Positions 23,500 to 32,129 of a stretch of 64,000 nt of DNA are shown piece after piece. A program made the translations under genes and the position numbers. The stretch is from Microvirga terrestris (GTDB lineage: Bacteria > Pseudomonadota > Alphaproteobacteria > Rhizobiales > Beijerinckiaceae), in assembly GCF_015694425.1 (NCBI RefSeq), contig NZ_JADQDN010000003.1, forward strand, positions 186,001 to 250,000, read 5' to 3'. The notes beneath the pieces were generated by a model, which saw only the letters and a program-made list of their open reading frames with translations, was not told the origin of the DNA and ran no database searches. Numbering within the stretch: the stretch's first letter is position 1; each line of letters begins with the position of its first letter.

Positions 23500-24936
23500 C
23501 TATCGCGCTGGCAGGGCTTTATGGCCGGGCCGTCCCTCGATACCTTCGTCCGGCACAGAGAACGGGCGCTTCGGCTTCTTGCCGAGATCATCGCCGCGAA
23601 TGTCCTCGATCGGATCGGGGCCACGCCGCAGGAGCTTGGCGAGATAATAGGAGCCGAAGCCGAACACGAAGGCATAGACAACGATGAACGTCAGGAGCGA
23701 TGCGGTGACCGCACCAGCCGTGATGGGTGAGACCGCATCCGCCGTGCGCAAATGCCCGTAAACCACCCAGGGCTGGCGCCCGATTTCGGCGGTGAACCAG
23801 CCGAAGAGCACGGCACCGAACCCCGATGGCGTCATGATCATGGCTGCGGTGAGAAATGTTCTGTTGGTGAACAGCGTGCCCTTCCAGCGCAGGTAAAGGC
23901 TCCAAAGGCCGATGCCCAGCATGGCGAAGCCGATGGCGACCATGATGCGGAAGGAGAAGAAGACGGGCCAGACCGGCGGGCGCTCGTCAGGCGGCACCTC
24001 CTTCAGTCCAGGCACGACACCGTCGAATGCATGGGTCAGAACCCAGCTGCCGATCTTCGGAATGCCGATCTCGTAACGGTTCGTTTCCGCCACCTCATCG
24101 GGAATTGCGAAGAGGCGCAGAGGCATGTTGGCCATGCGATCCCAGTTGCCCTCGATGGCGGCAAGTTTCGTCGGCTGATATTTCAGCACGCCGAGGCCGT
24201 GAAGATCCCCGATGACGATCTGGACCGGCACGAAGATGGTGGCGAACCACAAAGCCATGGACAGCGAGCGCCGCGAGGCGGCGAGCTTCGCTTCCGGAGC
24301 ATCGTGCGGATGGCGCAGCAGCATCCAGGCCGACATGCCGGCAACCGCGAAGGCTGTCGTCAGGTAGCAGCCCATCACCATATGCGCATAGCGCAAGGGG
24401 AAGGATGGATTGAACACGACCTTGAACCAGTCGACCGGAACCGCCTTGCCGTTCTCGATGGCAAAGCCGTCCGGCGTCTGCATCCAGGAGTTGGCGGAGA
24501 GAATCCAGAACGCGGAAATGAGCGTGCCCAGGGCCACCATGCAGGTGGCGAAGAAATGCAGGCGGTCGCCGACGCGCTCCCAGCCGAAGAGCATGATGCC
24601 GAGAAAGGCGGCTTCCAGAAAGAATGCTGTGATGACCTCATAGGCGATCACAGGACCGAGGACATTGCCGGTGAACTCGGAGAAGCGCGACCAGTTCGTG
24701 CCGAACTGATAGCTCATGACGATGCCCGACACGACGCCGAGGCCGAAGGAGACGGCGAAGACCTTTACCCAGAAGCGGAAGAGATTGCGGTAGAGCGGGT
24801 TGCCCGTGCGCAGCCAGTTGAATTCCAACGCCGCGAGCCAGCTGGCGAGGCCGATGGTGAAAGCCGGAAAGATGATATGGAAGGCAATCGTGAACGCGAA
24901 CTGGATGCGCGAGAGCAGCAGGGCATCGAATTCCAT
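23500..24936 (-). CDS. cydA: Cytochrome bd-type quinol oxidase subunit I (CydA/CioA)
   Basis: 478 residues with ALLLSRIQFAFTIAFHIIFPAFTIG (including the distal haem b ligand histidine), GPVIAYEVITAFFLEAAFLGIMLFGWERV (conserved glutamates), a short Q-loop around residues 250-330 with KLAAIEG, and GWFTAEIGRQPW. The short Q-loop and the DUF2474 partner fit the cyanide-insensitive (Cio) branch. Start is ATG 24936 behind GGGGGAAGGCGG; a start seven codons upstream is less likely. It lies 73 bases downstream of an MBL-fold gene on the same strand. No cydDC exporter genes are nearby, as usual for Cio loci. Confidence 0.96.
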   Translation of the reverse strand: MEFDALLLSRIQFAFTIAFHIIFPAFTIGLASWLAALEFNWLRTGNPLYRNLFRFWVKVFAVSFGLGVVSGIVMSYQFGTNWSRFSEFTGNVLGPVIAYEVITAFFLEAAFLGIMLFGWERVGDRLHFFATCMVALGTLISAFWILSANSWMQTPDGFAIENGKAVPVDWFKVVFNPSFPLRYAHMVMGCYLTTAFAVAGMSAWMLLRHPHDAPEAKLAASRRSLSMALWFATIFVPVQIVIGDLHGLGVLKYQPTKLAAIEGNWDRMANMPLRLFAIPDEVAETNRYEIGIPKIGSWVLTHAFDGVVPGLKEVPPDERPPVWPVFFSFRIMVAIGFAMLGIGLWSLYLRWKGTLFTNRTFLTAAMIMTPSGFGAVLFGWFTAEIGRQPWVVYGHLRTADAVSPITAGAVTASLLTFIVVYAFVFGFGSYYLAKLLRRGPDPIEDIRGDDLGKKPKRPFSVPDEGIEGRPGHKALPAR

Positions 24937-25009
24937 ATCCGCCTTCCCCCTTATCAACGTACCTGCCTGCTTTTAGGGCAGCGGCAGGCCGGGACCAGGG
25001 GTCGGAGGG

Positions 25010-25888
25010 CTAGTAGGCCTGCATTCCTGACATAGCCTCCGAGTGAAGCGGGCGCCAACCGGTGCTCAGGCGTTGCAGCGCCTCCAACTCGACGGGGTCG
25101 TGGCTGCAGAAGATTTTGACGTTGCTGCGCGAGCTGTTCGCCAGATCCCGCAGGCGCTCCTGGTTGTGAAGGCGCAGCGGGCGGTTTTCCTCCATCAGCT
25201 TCTGGTAGGCTGCGAGCCCAGGCGTGCAGGACGGATCCTCGTCCATCTCGTGCCGGTGGAAATAAGCGTCACCCGCGTTGAGCAGCCAGCCTTCCGGCGT
25301 GTCGATGGCGATGCCCGCATGCCCCATCGTATGGCCCGGCAGGGGTATCATCAGGATCTCGGGCGGCAGGCCGTCGAGGTCGCGCACGGAGCCGAAGCCA
25401 AACCAGCGCTCGCCGGTCGGGTCGTAGAAGCGCCAGTCGCGAACGCCCTCCCATTGCTTGGGGCGGTAGCGGCGGCGATGGATGAAGCCCTGCCGAACCT
25501 CGGCCTCCTCCAGCTCTGCGCGCAGGACGTGAACCGTTGCGTCCGGAAAATCCTCAAGACCGCCCGCATGGTCGAAGTCGAGATGCGTCAGCACGATGTG
25601 ACGCACGTCCCGCGGGGAGAAGCCGAGGCTTTTCACCTGCTCGACAGCAGTGTAGCGCTGCTCCAGCTGGATGCGGTTGACATGCACGAAGAGGGGGCTC
25701 AGGCGCTCGTAAGGATCCTCCACGTCGCGGGCGCCGATGCCCGTATCGACAAGCACGAGCCCGTAGCGGTCGGTTTCGATCAGCTGGCAGTGGCAGACCA
25801 GATGGCCGGTCAGCCCGCGGCTCACCCCATCCCAGAGCCGGCCGCCTACCGGGCACATGCAGCCGCAATTGAGGTGATGGATGCGCAT
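25010..25888 (-). CDS. MBL-fold metallo-hydrolase
   Basis: 292 residues. Metal motif THLDFDHAGG at 101-110, with Asp in place of the second histidine of HxHxDH; this HxDxDH form occurs in several lactonase-like branches. A further histidine lies in PLPGHTMGHAGI (about 200) and an aspartate in LLNAGDAYFHRHE (about 220), then CSHDPVE near the C-terminus. The N-terminus MRIHHLNCGCMCPVGG is cysteine-rich. The fold and size suit AHL-lactonase-like or thioester hydrolases; the substrate is unknown. No signal peptide. Confidence 0.85.
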   Translation of the reverse strand: MRIHHLNCGCMCPVGGRLWDGVSRGLTGHLVCHCQLIETDRYGLVLVDTGIGARDVEDPYERLSPLFVHVNRIQLEQRYTAVEQVKSLGFSPRDVRHIVLTHLDFDHAGGLEDFPDATVHVLRAELEEAEVRQGFIHRRRYRPKQWEGVRDWRFYDPTGERWFGFGSVRDLDGLPPEILMIPLPGHTMGHAGIAIDTPEGWLLNAGDAYFHRHEMDEDPSCTPGLAAYQKLMEENRPLRLHNQERLRDLANSSRSNVKIFCSHDPVELEALQRLSTGWRPLHSEAMSGMQAY

Positions 25889-25972
25889 GGGAACCTCGCC
25901 GAACGAATGGAGCGAGAGCCTAACGCAAGGCTCGAGGAAAATGTTCGATCAGCTATGATCCCGAGCGGCCGA

Positions 25973-26305
25973 TCACTCGCGGCAGGCGAAGGGCGGGAAG
26001 GTGCTTGCCGTGCCGGCATTCATGGCCGCAACCACCATGATGTTGGCCAAGCCGAGCTCCTCCGCGGACCTGGGGCAGACATCGGCTTGTGTGGTGCAGC
26101 CGGACGCGAGGAAGGCCTCGTGGCGTTCGATGAACTCCGGGCTCAGGCCCTGCCTGCCCCGCCGCGCGAGCGCCTCTATCCAGGCCTTTTCATAGCGCTC
26201 GCATTTCACCTCAGGCCAAGACTTTGGCGGCGTACTCTGAGCCAGAGCGGATGACAGCCCACCTGCTATCGAGCACGCCAACACAACAGCCGCCAGCACC
26301 CTCAT
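25973..26305 (-). CDS. Small periplasmic protein of unknown function
   Basis: 110 residues with a signal peptide (MRVLAAVVLACSIAGGLSSALA-Q, cleavage about 22). The mature part has four cysteines (about residues 35, 70, 77 and 108), probably two disulfides, and segments WPEVKCERYEKAW and FIERHEAFLASGC. I do not recognise the family. It lies between the MBL gene and topoisomerase IB, 84 bases from each neighbour. Confidence 0.75.
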   Translation of the reverse strand: MRVLAAVVLACSIAGGLSSALAQSTPPKSWPEVKCERYEKAWIEALARRGRQGLSPEFIERHEAFLASGCTTQADVCPRSAEELGLANIMVVAAMNAGTASTFPPFACRE

Positions 26306-26390
26306 CGCGAAACCTTTTCACGCCAATCGAACAAATGCGATGGACCATGAGCGGCGGATCGGGTCAAGCTTCAGGCTGTCTGCTGCTGTC

Positions 26391-27560
26391 TCAAGCCCGC
26401 ATCTCAGCCTGACCCTTGGCCTGCGCCTTGCGTGATGGGGAGCGACGCTTGGCCGGCTTCGCCTCTTCCTGCTTCTTCACCTCGCGGGACAGGCGTTCCT
26501 GCAGCAGGGTGAGAACGGCAGCCTCCTCGGGCTTGAGGGACGGCAGATCCTCGCGCAGCTCCGTTTCGATCTCTTCCTTGATATCCAGAAGAAGCTCGCC
26601 ATCGAGGTAGGAGGAGAAGACCTCTGGGTGAACATAGCATTTGCGGCAGATGCTTGGAGTATTGCCGAGCCGCCCTGAGACCTTCTCGATCGCCGCCCGG
26701 ATGTTCTTCTTGGCCTTGGCCTCGCTGTCAAACTCTTCGAATTCCTTGAGGGCGAGCGCGGCCAGCACCGTTCCGGCCCAGGTGCGGAAATCCTTGGCCG
26801 TGATGTCGCGGCCCGTCATCTCCTTGAGATAGGCGTTCACGTCGGCGGAAGTGACCGATTGCTGCTCTCCGTTCCCGTCAAGATACTGGAACAGATCCTG
26901 ACCCGGCAGGTCCTGGCAGGCTTTCACGATCCTGGCAATGCGCCGATCCTTCACCTGCAGCCTCCAGGTCTTGCCGCTCTTGCCCTTGAACTGGAAGCGC
27001 AGCTCGCCGCCCTCGACCTTCACATGCGGGTCGCGCAGGGTCGTGAGGCCATAGCTCTTGTTCTGCTTCACGTAATCGGCGTTGCCGACACGAATGAGGG
27101 TGTTCTCGAGCAGATGCACTACGGTGGCCAGCACCTTCTCACGCGGAAGCCCGCGCAGTCTCATATGCTCGTCGATGGTCTTGCGGATTGCCGGTAGACC
27201 CCGGGCGAACTCGAGCATATGCTCGTATTTCGTGCTCTCGCGGACCTCGCGGAAAGCCGGGTGGTAACGGTACTGCTTGCGCCCCTTGGCATCGCGACCT
27301 GTCGCCTGGATATGGCCATTGGCCTTCGCGCAGATCCACACATCCGTGTAGGCCGGTGGAATGGCGAGCGACTTGATGCGGTCGAGCGTCGCCTTGTCCG
27401 CGACCTTCGAGCCGTCGGGCTTTTGATAGGTGAAGCCCTTGCCGGATTTTTTGCGCCGGATGCCGGGCTCCTCGTCCGAGACATAACGAAGGCCTGCCGT
27501 TTCAGCGGCATCCCTTGGGTCGACGATGTTCTCGGAGGTGGCGTTGGGTTCCAGCAGCAT
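26391..27560 (-). CDS. DNA topoisomerase IB (poxvirus type)
   Basis: 389 residues. N-terminal DNA-binding domain (RYVSDEEPGIRRKKSGKGFTY..., IPPAYTDVWIC, GRDAKGRKQYRYHP) and the tyrosine-recombinase-like catalytic domain (KSYGLTTLRDPHV, KDFRTWAGTVLA) with CRKCYVHPEV giving the nucleophile Tyr309. It relaxes supercoils through a 3'-phosphotyrosyl intermediate without ATP. The basic C-terminal tail (KPAKRRSPSRKAQAKG) may aid DNA binding. Common in Hyphomicrobiales beyond the usual topo IA and gyrase. Confidence 0.95.
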   Translation of the reverse strand: MLLEPNATSENIVDPRDAAETAGLRYVSDEEPGIRRKKSGKGFTYQKPDGSKVADKATLDRIKSLAIPPAYTDVWICAKANGHIQATGRDAKGRKQYRYHPAFREVRESTKYEHMLEFARGLPAIRKTIDEHMRLRGLPREKVLATVVHLLENTLIRVGNADYVKQNKSYGLTTLRDPHVKVEGGELRFQFKGKSGKTWRLQVKDRRIARIVKACQDLPGQDLFQYLDGNGEQQSVTSADVNAYLKEMTGRDITAKDFRTWAGTVLAALALKEFEEFDSEAKAKKNIRAAIEKVSGRLGNTPSICRKCYVHPEVFSSYLDGELLLDIKEEIETELREDLPSLKPEEAAVLTLLQERLSREVKKQEEAKPAKRRSPSRKAQAKGQAEMRA

Positions 27561-27587
27561 GGGGCGCCTTGTCTGAAGAGCGGAACG

Positions 27588-27917
27588 TCAACCAGGCCGG
27601 ACTGCCTCGGGTTCCCTGCGCGAGATCGATGCGGCGGCTGAGGCAAGGTTCCCTTGGCGATCGTTGCGGATTTTCAGGAACAGGATGGTGCCGCTCAAGC
27701 CAAGGCTCAGCAGGTTGAAGACGATGAGCGGCCAGGCCCTAATCAGGAACCCATAAGCCGACCAGAGCACGAAGGCCGTCACGGTGACGAGGTACATGCG
27801 CTTCGAGATGGCCGCCGTATCCCGCTCGCGCCAAGCCTTCAGCACCTGGGGCACGAAGCTTGACGTGGAGAGAATGCCGGCGATTGTCGCCAGCACGGTC
27901 GGCAGCCAGTCCGCCAT
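27588..27917 (-). CDS. SemiSWEET sugar transporter (PQ-loop family)
   Basis: 109 residues, three TM helices with the PQ motif in helix 1 (STSSFVPQVLKAWRERDT) and a second helix SKRMYLVTVTAFVLWSAYG. SemiSWEETs dimerise to carry sugars by facilitated diffusion. ATG 27917 is chosen because GGGAGG lies 8 bases upstream and the longer reading frame adds only a basic, unstructured extension. It is probably cotranscribed with topoisomerase IB, 27 bases away. Confidence 0.85.
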   Translation of the reverse strand: MADWLPTVLATIAGILSTSSFVPQVLKAWRERDTAAISKRMYLVTVTAFVLWSAYGFLIRAWPLIVFNLLSLGLSGTILFLKIRNDRQGNLASAAASISRREPEAVRPG

Positions 27918-28006
27918 GAGGGTTCCTCCCGTTGCACAAGTCGACGGCAACGGCCGCCGCCGAGGGGGAGTTCCCTTTCCCCGCACAGGGAGGTTACAAG
28001 GGCGCC

Positions 28007-29179
28007 TTGCTTCACTCGGATTGTCCTTTGTCCTCTATTCCCCTTCCTGAAACTCAAGACCGGAAGCTCGTCTTCGTCGTGACCGAGGACTGGTTCTTCG
28101 CCTCCCATTTCCTGCCGATGGTGAGGGCCGCCCGCGAGCTGGGGCTTGCGGTGACGGTGGTCACGCGGGTGCGGGCGCACCGAGAGGCTATTGAGGCCTT
28201 GGGCGCGAAGATCGTACCGCTCGACATCGAGCGGCGCAGCCTTAACCCTATCACCATGGGCGATGCCTCCGGCCAGCTGGCAGCCATTCTCAAGGCGGAG
28301 AAGGCAGATCTCGTTCACTGCATCGCTCTCAAGGGCATCCTGCTCGGCGGCTTCGCCGCCACCCTGGCCGGCGTCGGACGACGGGTCTATGCGCTCACGG
28401 GCCTTGGGTTCATCGGCGCCCGGACCGATTTGGTAGGGCGCTTATCGCAACGGGCGATCCGCCTGCTGATGCGCGGCCTCCAGACTGGCCGAACCCGCTA
28501 CGTCTTCGAGAACACGGACGATCCGAAGCTCCTCGGCCTTAACCCGGCGGACTCCCATGTCACCATCCTCGGCGGCGCCGGCGTCGATCCTGAAGTCCTC
28601 AAGCCCGAGCCCCTGCCGGTCCAGCCTCCCATCAAGGTCGGCGTGGTCGCCCGCATGCTCTGGTCCAAGGGCATCGACGTGGCCGTGGAGGCGGTCCGCA
28701 TGGCCAGGGCGAAAGGCGCACCCATCGAGCTCTCTCTCTACGGTGCCCCCGATCCGTCGAACCCGAAAGCGATTCCCGAAGCGACCCTGAAGGCCTGGAG
28801 CGCGGAGCCCGGCATCGCTTGGCACGGCGCGACGCGGGACATCGCGGGCGTCTGGCGCGAGCACCATGTGGCCTGCCTGCCCTCCCGCGGTGGCGAAGGC
28901 CTGCCGCGCACGCTGCTGGAAGCGGCCGCCTGCGGCCGTGCCATCGTCACCACGGATGTGCCCGGCTGCCGGACCCTCGTGCGCGACGGTGTTGAGGGGC
29001 TGCTCGTTCCACCCGGCGATGCCGCTTCCTTGTCCGAGGCTCTGATGACCCTGACCCAGGAGCCGGATCGCATCGCCCGCATGGGCGAGGCCGCCCGTGC
29101 CCGGGTTCTCGACGGTTTCACGGAACGGGACGTGATGAACAGCGTCAAGGAGCTGTACCGCTCCATGCTGGCCTCATGA
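28007..29179 (+). CDS. GT4-family glycosyltransferase
   Basis: About 390 residues, GT-B fold. N-terminal domain begins KLVFVVTEDWFFASHFLPMVRAA, then GLGFIGAR...; C-terminal Glycos_transf_1 domain with GVVARMLWSKGIDVAVEA and the catalytic ExxGEGLPRTLLEAAACGRAIVTTDVPGC. Transfers a nucleotide-activated sugar, acceptor unknown; envelope polysaccharide is likely. The start is uncertain: no ATG precedes the Rossmann strand, so I use the TTG at 28007 downstream of GGGAGG (27988-27993); TTG 28028 and TTG 27932 are alternatives. Its stop overlaps the start of the next gene (ATGA). Confidence 0.85.
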   Translation: MLHSDCPLSSIPLPETQDRKLVFVVTEDWFFASHFLPMVRAARELGLAVTVVTRVRAHREAIEALGAKIVPLDIERRSLNPITMGDASGQLAAILKAEKADLVHCIALKGILLGGFAATLAGVGRRVYALTGLGFIGARTDLVGRLSQRAIRLLMRGLQTGRTRYVFENTDDPKLLGLNPADSHVTILGGAGVDPEVLKPEPLPVQPPIKVGVVARMLWSKGIDVAVEAVRMARAKGAPIELSLYGAPDPSNPKAIPEATLKAWSAEPGIAWHGATRDIAGVWREHHVACLPSRGGEGLPRTLLEAAACGRAIVTTDVPGCRTLVRDGVEGLLVPPGDAASLSEALMTLTQEPDRIARMGEAARARVLDGFTERDVMNSVKELYRSMLAS

Positions 29180-29826
29180 TCGCCGATCCGGTCGCCTTCA
29201 TCCTCGCCGAGACCCGGCTTCGCTCCGTGCCCCATGCGCCGGAGATCGCCCTGCACGTAGCCGACGAGGCCACGGAGCTATGGCAGAGAACCGAGGAGGA
29301 ACTCGGCGAGATCGGCTTGGCCCCGCCTTTCTGGGCCTTTGCCTGGGCCGGCGGACAGGCGCTGGCGCGCTACATCCTCGATCATCCCGAGACGGTGCGC
29401 GGCCGCTGCGTGCTCGACTTCGCCTCCGGGTCGGGGCTTGTCGCCATCGCGGCCATGAAGGCAGGGGCTGCCGAGGTGACCGCCTGCGACATCGATCCTT
29501 TCGCCATTGCAGCCGTCGGGGTGAATGCGCAAGCCAACGGCGTTGCCGTTACTCCGCTTGCCGCTGACATCGTCGGGCAGGACCGGGGTTGGGACACGGT
29601 GCTCGCCGGAGACATCTGTTACGAGCACGATCTCGCCGCCCGCGTGATCGAGTGGCTGCTGGCCCTGAGCAACCGGGGAGCGACGGTGCTGATCGGCGAT
29701 CCAGGACGGAGCTATCTGCCGAAGGACCGGCTCGAGAGCCTGGCCGCCTATGAGGTGCCGGTCACCCGCACGCTCGAGGATTCCGACATCAAGCGCTCCA
29801 GCGTTTGGCGTTTCAGGCAGGCGTGA
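29176..29826 (+). CDS. ETF-beta lysine methyltransferase-like SAM methyltransferase
   Basis: 216 residues, class I methyltransferase. APPFWAFAWAGGQALARYILDHP, the SAM loop VLDFASGSGLVAIAAMKAGA, ACDIDPFAIAAVGVNAQANG and LAGDICYEH are the signature of the METTL20/ETFBKMT branch, whose bacterial members methylate lysines of electron-transfer flavoprotein beta subunit. The human homologue is mitochondrial. It overlaps the glycosyltransferase stop by four bases, so it is coexpressed although functionally unrelated. Confidence 0.85.
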   Translation: MIADPVAFILAETRLRSVPHAPEIALHVADEATELWQRTEEELGEIGLAPPFWAFAWAGGQALARYILDHPETVRGRCVLDFASGSGLVAIAAMKAGAAEVTACDIDPFAIAAVGVNAQANGVAVTPLAADIVGQDRGWDTVLAGDICYEHDLAARVIEWLLALSNRGATVLIGDPGRSYLPKDRLESLAAYEVPVTRTLEDSDIKRSSVWRFRQA

Positions 29827-29892
29827 TCTGGCTTCGGGGACGGGCTCGCATTTTATTGGCCTATCCATCGAGTTTGCTGTTTACCCCTCGAA

Positions 29893-29913
29893 ATAGGTAG
29901 TGTTATAACCTAT
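29893..29913. promoter_or_regulatory. Candidate Fur/Zur-type operator
   Basis: ATAGGT (29893-29898) and ACCTAT (29908-29913) are perfect inverted arms around AGTGTTATA. The 21-bp site with a GTTATAAC core lies 76 bases before a Zur-like regulator gene and resembles alphaproteobacterial Zur boxes. Autoregulation is the simplest reading. Confidence 0.45.
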
Positions 29914-29988
29914 ATGAACGAAGTGGATGCGCTTGATTTGCAGGCGTAGCACCGTATCGCTTTCAGTCTAACCCGAAGAGGGATCCTG

Positions 29989-30492
29989 ATGGTCCATGCC
30001 CCTTCCCTGCAGCACCGCCTTCCTGGCGAAGCCGCTCGCTTCCAGACCTCTCTCTCTTCCGGAACCGGAAAGATCCTGGCGGAAACCGAAGCTCAGTGCC
30101 GGGCCAGGGGCGTGCGGCTGACGCCTATCCGCCGGCGCGTGCTCGAGGTGCTTCTCGGCGCCGCAAAGCCGCTCGGCGCCTACGATCTGGCAGATGCCTT
30201 GGTTTCCCAGGGACGGAAAATGGCACCCATCACGGTCTACCGCGCTCTCGACTTCCTAATCGAGCAGGGTCTGGCCCACCGCCTTGCCAGCCGCAATGCG
30301 TACATCGCCAGCACGGGCGGCCATGCAACCCCGGCGTTCCTGATCTGCGAGGCCTGCGGCGAAGCCACCGAGATCGCCTGCCCGGACGTGGCGGAGACCG
30401 TCCGCAGGGTGCTGACGGCGCAGGGCTACCAGCCCCTGAGCCGCGCCCTGGAGATTACCGGCCGCTGCCCCCATTGCCAGGATGTTCACTGA
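29989..30492 (+). CDS. zur: Fur-family transcriptional regulator, Zur-like
   Basis: 167 residues. Winged helix: GVRLTPIRRRVLEVLLGAAKPLGAYDLADAL... and KMAPITVYRALDFLIEQGLAHRLASRNAYI (recognition helix region); dimerisation domain with two Cys pairs, CEACGE and CPHC, for structural zinc, and a GHA metal-site histidine. The KPLGAYDL and ITVYRALDFL wording is typical of Zur rather than Fur. It should repress zinc-uptake genes when zinc is replete. znuABC is not in the window. Start is ATG 29989 after GAGGGATCCTG; an inverted-repeat operator lies upstream. Confidence 0.88.
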   Translation: MVHAPSLQHRLPGEAARFQTSLSSGTGKILAETEAQCRARGVRLTPIRRRVLEVLLGAAKPLGAYDLADALVSQGRKMAPITVYRALDFLIEQGLAHRLASRNAYIASTGGHATPAFLICEACGEATEIACPDVAETVRRVLTAQGYQPLSRALEITGRCPHCQDVH

Positions 30493-30530
30493 TCCGTGAG
30501 CCTTCGCTCCGCCAGCGCAGTCTCTTTAAG

Positions 30531-30581
30531 GAGCATCTGCTGAGTCCCAAAAGTGCAAATCCACTTTTGGGGCTGATGCTC
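30531..30581. repeat. Long palindromic repeat, family B copy 1
   Basis: GAGCATC...GATGCTC outer arms enclose the perfect stem CCCAAAAGTG / CACTTTTGGG with a 6-base loop. Related palindromes lie at 34097-34136 and 38677-38724. Intergenic, 38 bases after zur. Confidence 0.7.
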
Positions 30582-30658
30582 TAAGCCGCGCTTGACGCAG
30601 GGGGCTTTTGGCATCAGCTAAACGGCGGCAGCCCGGAGCTGCCGTCGTGGGTTGCAGC

Positions 30659-31945
30659 ATGTCCTTCATCTCGTCTCCTGAGACCGATCCCGCCTCTGAA
30701 AGTCCGGCAGGTCCCGCCCCGCGCCACCGCACGGTGGGCGTGCGGGTCGGCTCCGTCATGGTCGGCGGCGGCGCTCCGATCGTGGTCCAGTCGATGACCA
30801 ACACGGACACGGCGGATGTGGACGCCACCGTCGCCCAGGTGGCGGCGCTCGCCCGGGCGGGCTCGGAAATCGTGCGCATCACTGTCGATCGCGACGAGGC
30901 CGCGGCCGCCGTGCCGAAGATCCGCGAGCGGCTCGACCGGCTCGGCGTGGACGTGCCCCTCGTGGGCGACTTCCACTATATCGGCCATCAGCTGCTGGCC
31001 GATCACCCGGCCTGTGCCGAGGCGCTGGCCAAGTACCGGATCAACCCCGGCAATGTGGGCTTCAAGGAAAAGAAGGACCGGCAGTTCGGTGCCATCGTCG
31101 AGCAGGCGATCAAGCACGACAAGGCCGTGCGCATCGGGGCCAACTGGGGCTCCCTCGATCAGGAGCTGCTCACCCACCTGATGAACGAGAACGCGGCCTC
31201 GGCCCGCCCGCGCGACATGCGCTGGGTGACCCGCGAGGCCATGATCCAGTCCGCCCTGCTCTCGGCCGGCCGCGCTGAGGAGATCGGTCTCGGACGCGAC
31301 CGGATCATCCTGTCGGCCAAGGTCTCCGCTGTGCAGGATCTGATCGCCGTCTACCAGGACCTGGCCCGCCGCTCCGACTACGCCATCCATCTCGGGCTGA
31401 CCGAGGCCGGCATGGGCTCGAAGGGCATCGTGGCCTCGTCGGCCGCCATCGGCATCCTGCTCCAGCAGGGTATCGGCGACACGATCCGCTTCTCCCTGAC
31501 GCCGGAGCCAGGCGGTGACCGGACGCTCGAGGTCAAGACGGCCCAGGAGCTGCTCCAGACCATGGGCTTCCGCACCTTCGTACCCCTGGTAGCCGCCTGC
31601 CCCGGCTGCGGACGCACCACCTCGTCGGTTTTCCAGGAGCTGGCACGCGACATCCAGACCTGGATCTCCACATCCATGCCGGAATGGCGCCGCACCCATC
31701 CGGGCGTCGAGAACCTGAACGTGGCCGTGATGGGCTGCATCGTGAACGGGCCGGGCGAGTCGAAGCACGCCAATATCGGCATCTCGCTTCCCGGCACCGG
31801 CGAGCAGCCGGCAGCCCCGGTCTTCATCGACGGCAAGAAGGCCATGACCCTGCGCGGGCCGACCCTCGCCCAGGACTTCCAGAAGATCGTCATCGACTAC
31901 ATCGACAGGAATTATGGGCAGCCCGGTCGCGATGCCGCCGAATGA
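30659..31945 (+). CDS. ispG: (E)-4-hydroxy-3-methylbut-2-enyl-diphosphate synthase
   Basis: Penultimate enzyme of the MEP isoprenoid pathway; converts MEcPP to HMBPP using a 4Fe-4S cluster. 428 residues: TIM barrel beginning [40 protein letters not shown], and the cluster cysteines in ACPGCGRT and [11 protein letters not shown]. Start is ATG 30659 ([10 protein letters not shown]) in a position typical for alphaproteobacterial IspG; an upstream in-frame start is possible. Monocistronic. Confidence 0.97.
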   Translation: MSFISSPETDPASESPAGPAPRHRTVGVRVGSVMVGGGAPIVVQSMTNTDTADVDATVAQVAALARAGSEIVRITVDRDEAAAAVPKIRERLDRLGVDVPLVGDFHYIGHQLLADHPACAEALAKYRINPGNVGFKEKKDRQFGAIVEQAIKHDKAVRIGANWGSLDQELLTHLMNENAASARPRDMRWVTREAMIQSALLSAGRAEEIGLGRDRIILSAKVSAVQDLIAVYQDLARRSDYAIHLGLTEAGMGSKGIVASSAAIGILLQQGIGDTIRFSLTPEPGGDRTLEVKTAQELLQTMGFRTFVPLVAACPGCGRTTSSVFQELARDIQTWISTSMPEWRRTHPGVENLNVAVMGCIVNGPGESKHANIGISLPGTGEQPAAPVFIDGKKAMTLRGPTLAQDFQKIVIDYIDRNYGQPGRDAAE

Positions 31946-32129
31946 GGCGGCAAGCTGGACCATGGAACCTTGAGAGAAATTCCGTTTTAAGCTCAAGCGC
32001 GATGTGCTAGAAGCCCGCCGCGCTGGCAATGACGGCCGCTGCGCTTTTTGAGAAGGGGCCGCCCTTCGTCGATTGCAGAGTGACTTGAACAAGGGCCGTC
32101 CGCGGGCACATCCGCAAAGAAAAGCACCC

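Noticed and set aside
22409..23647. Open reading frame of about 412 codons on the plus strand
   Set aside because: Antisense to cydB/cydA; charged low-complexity translation with no recognisable fold.
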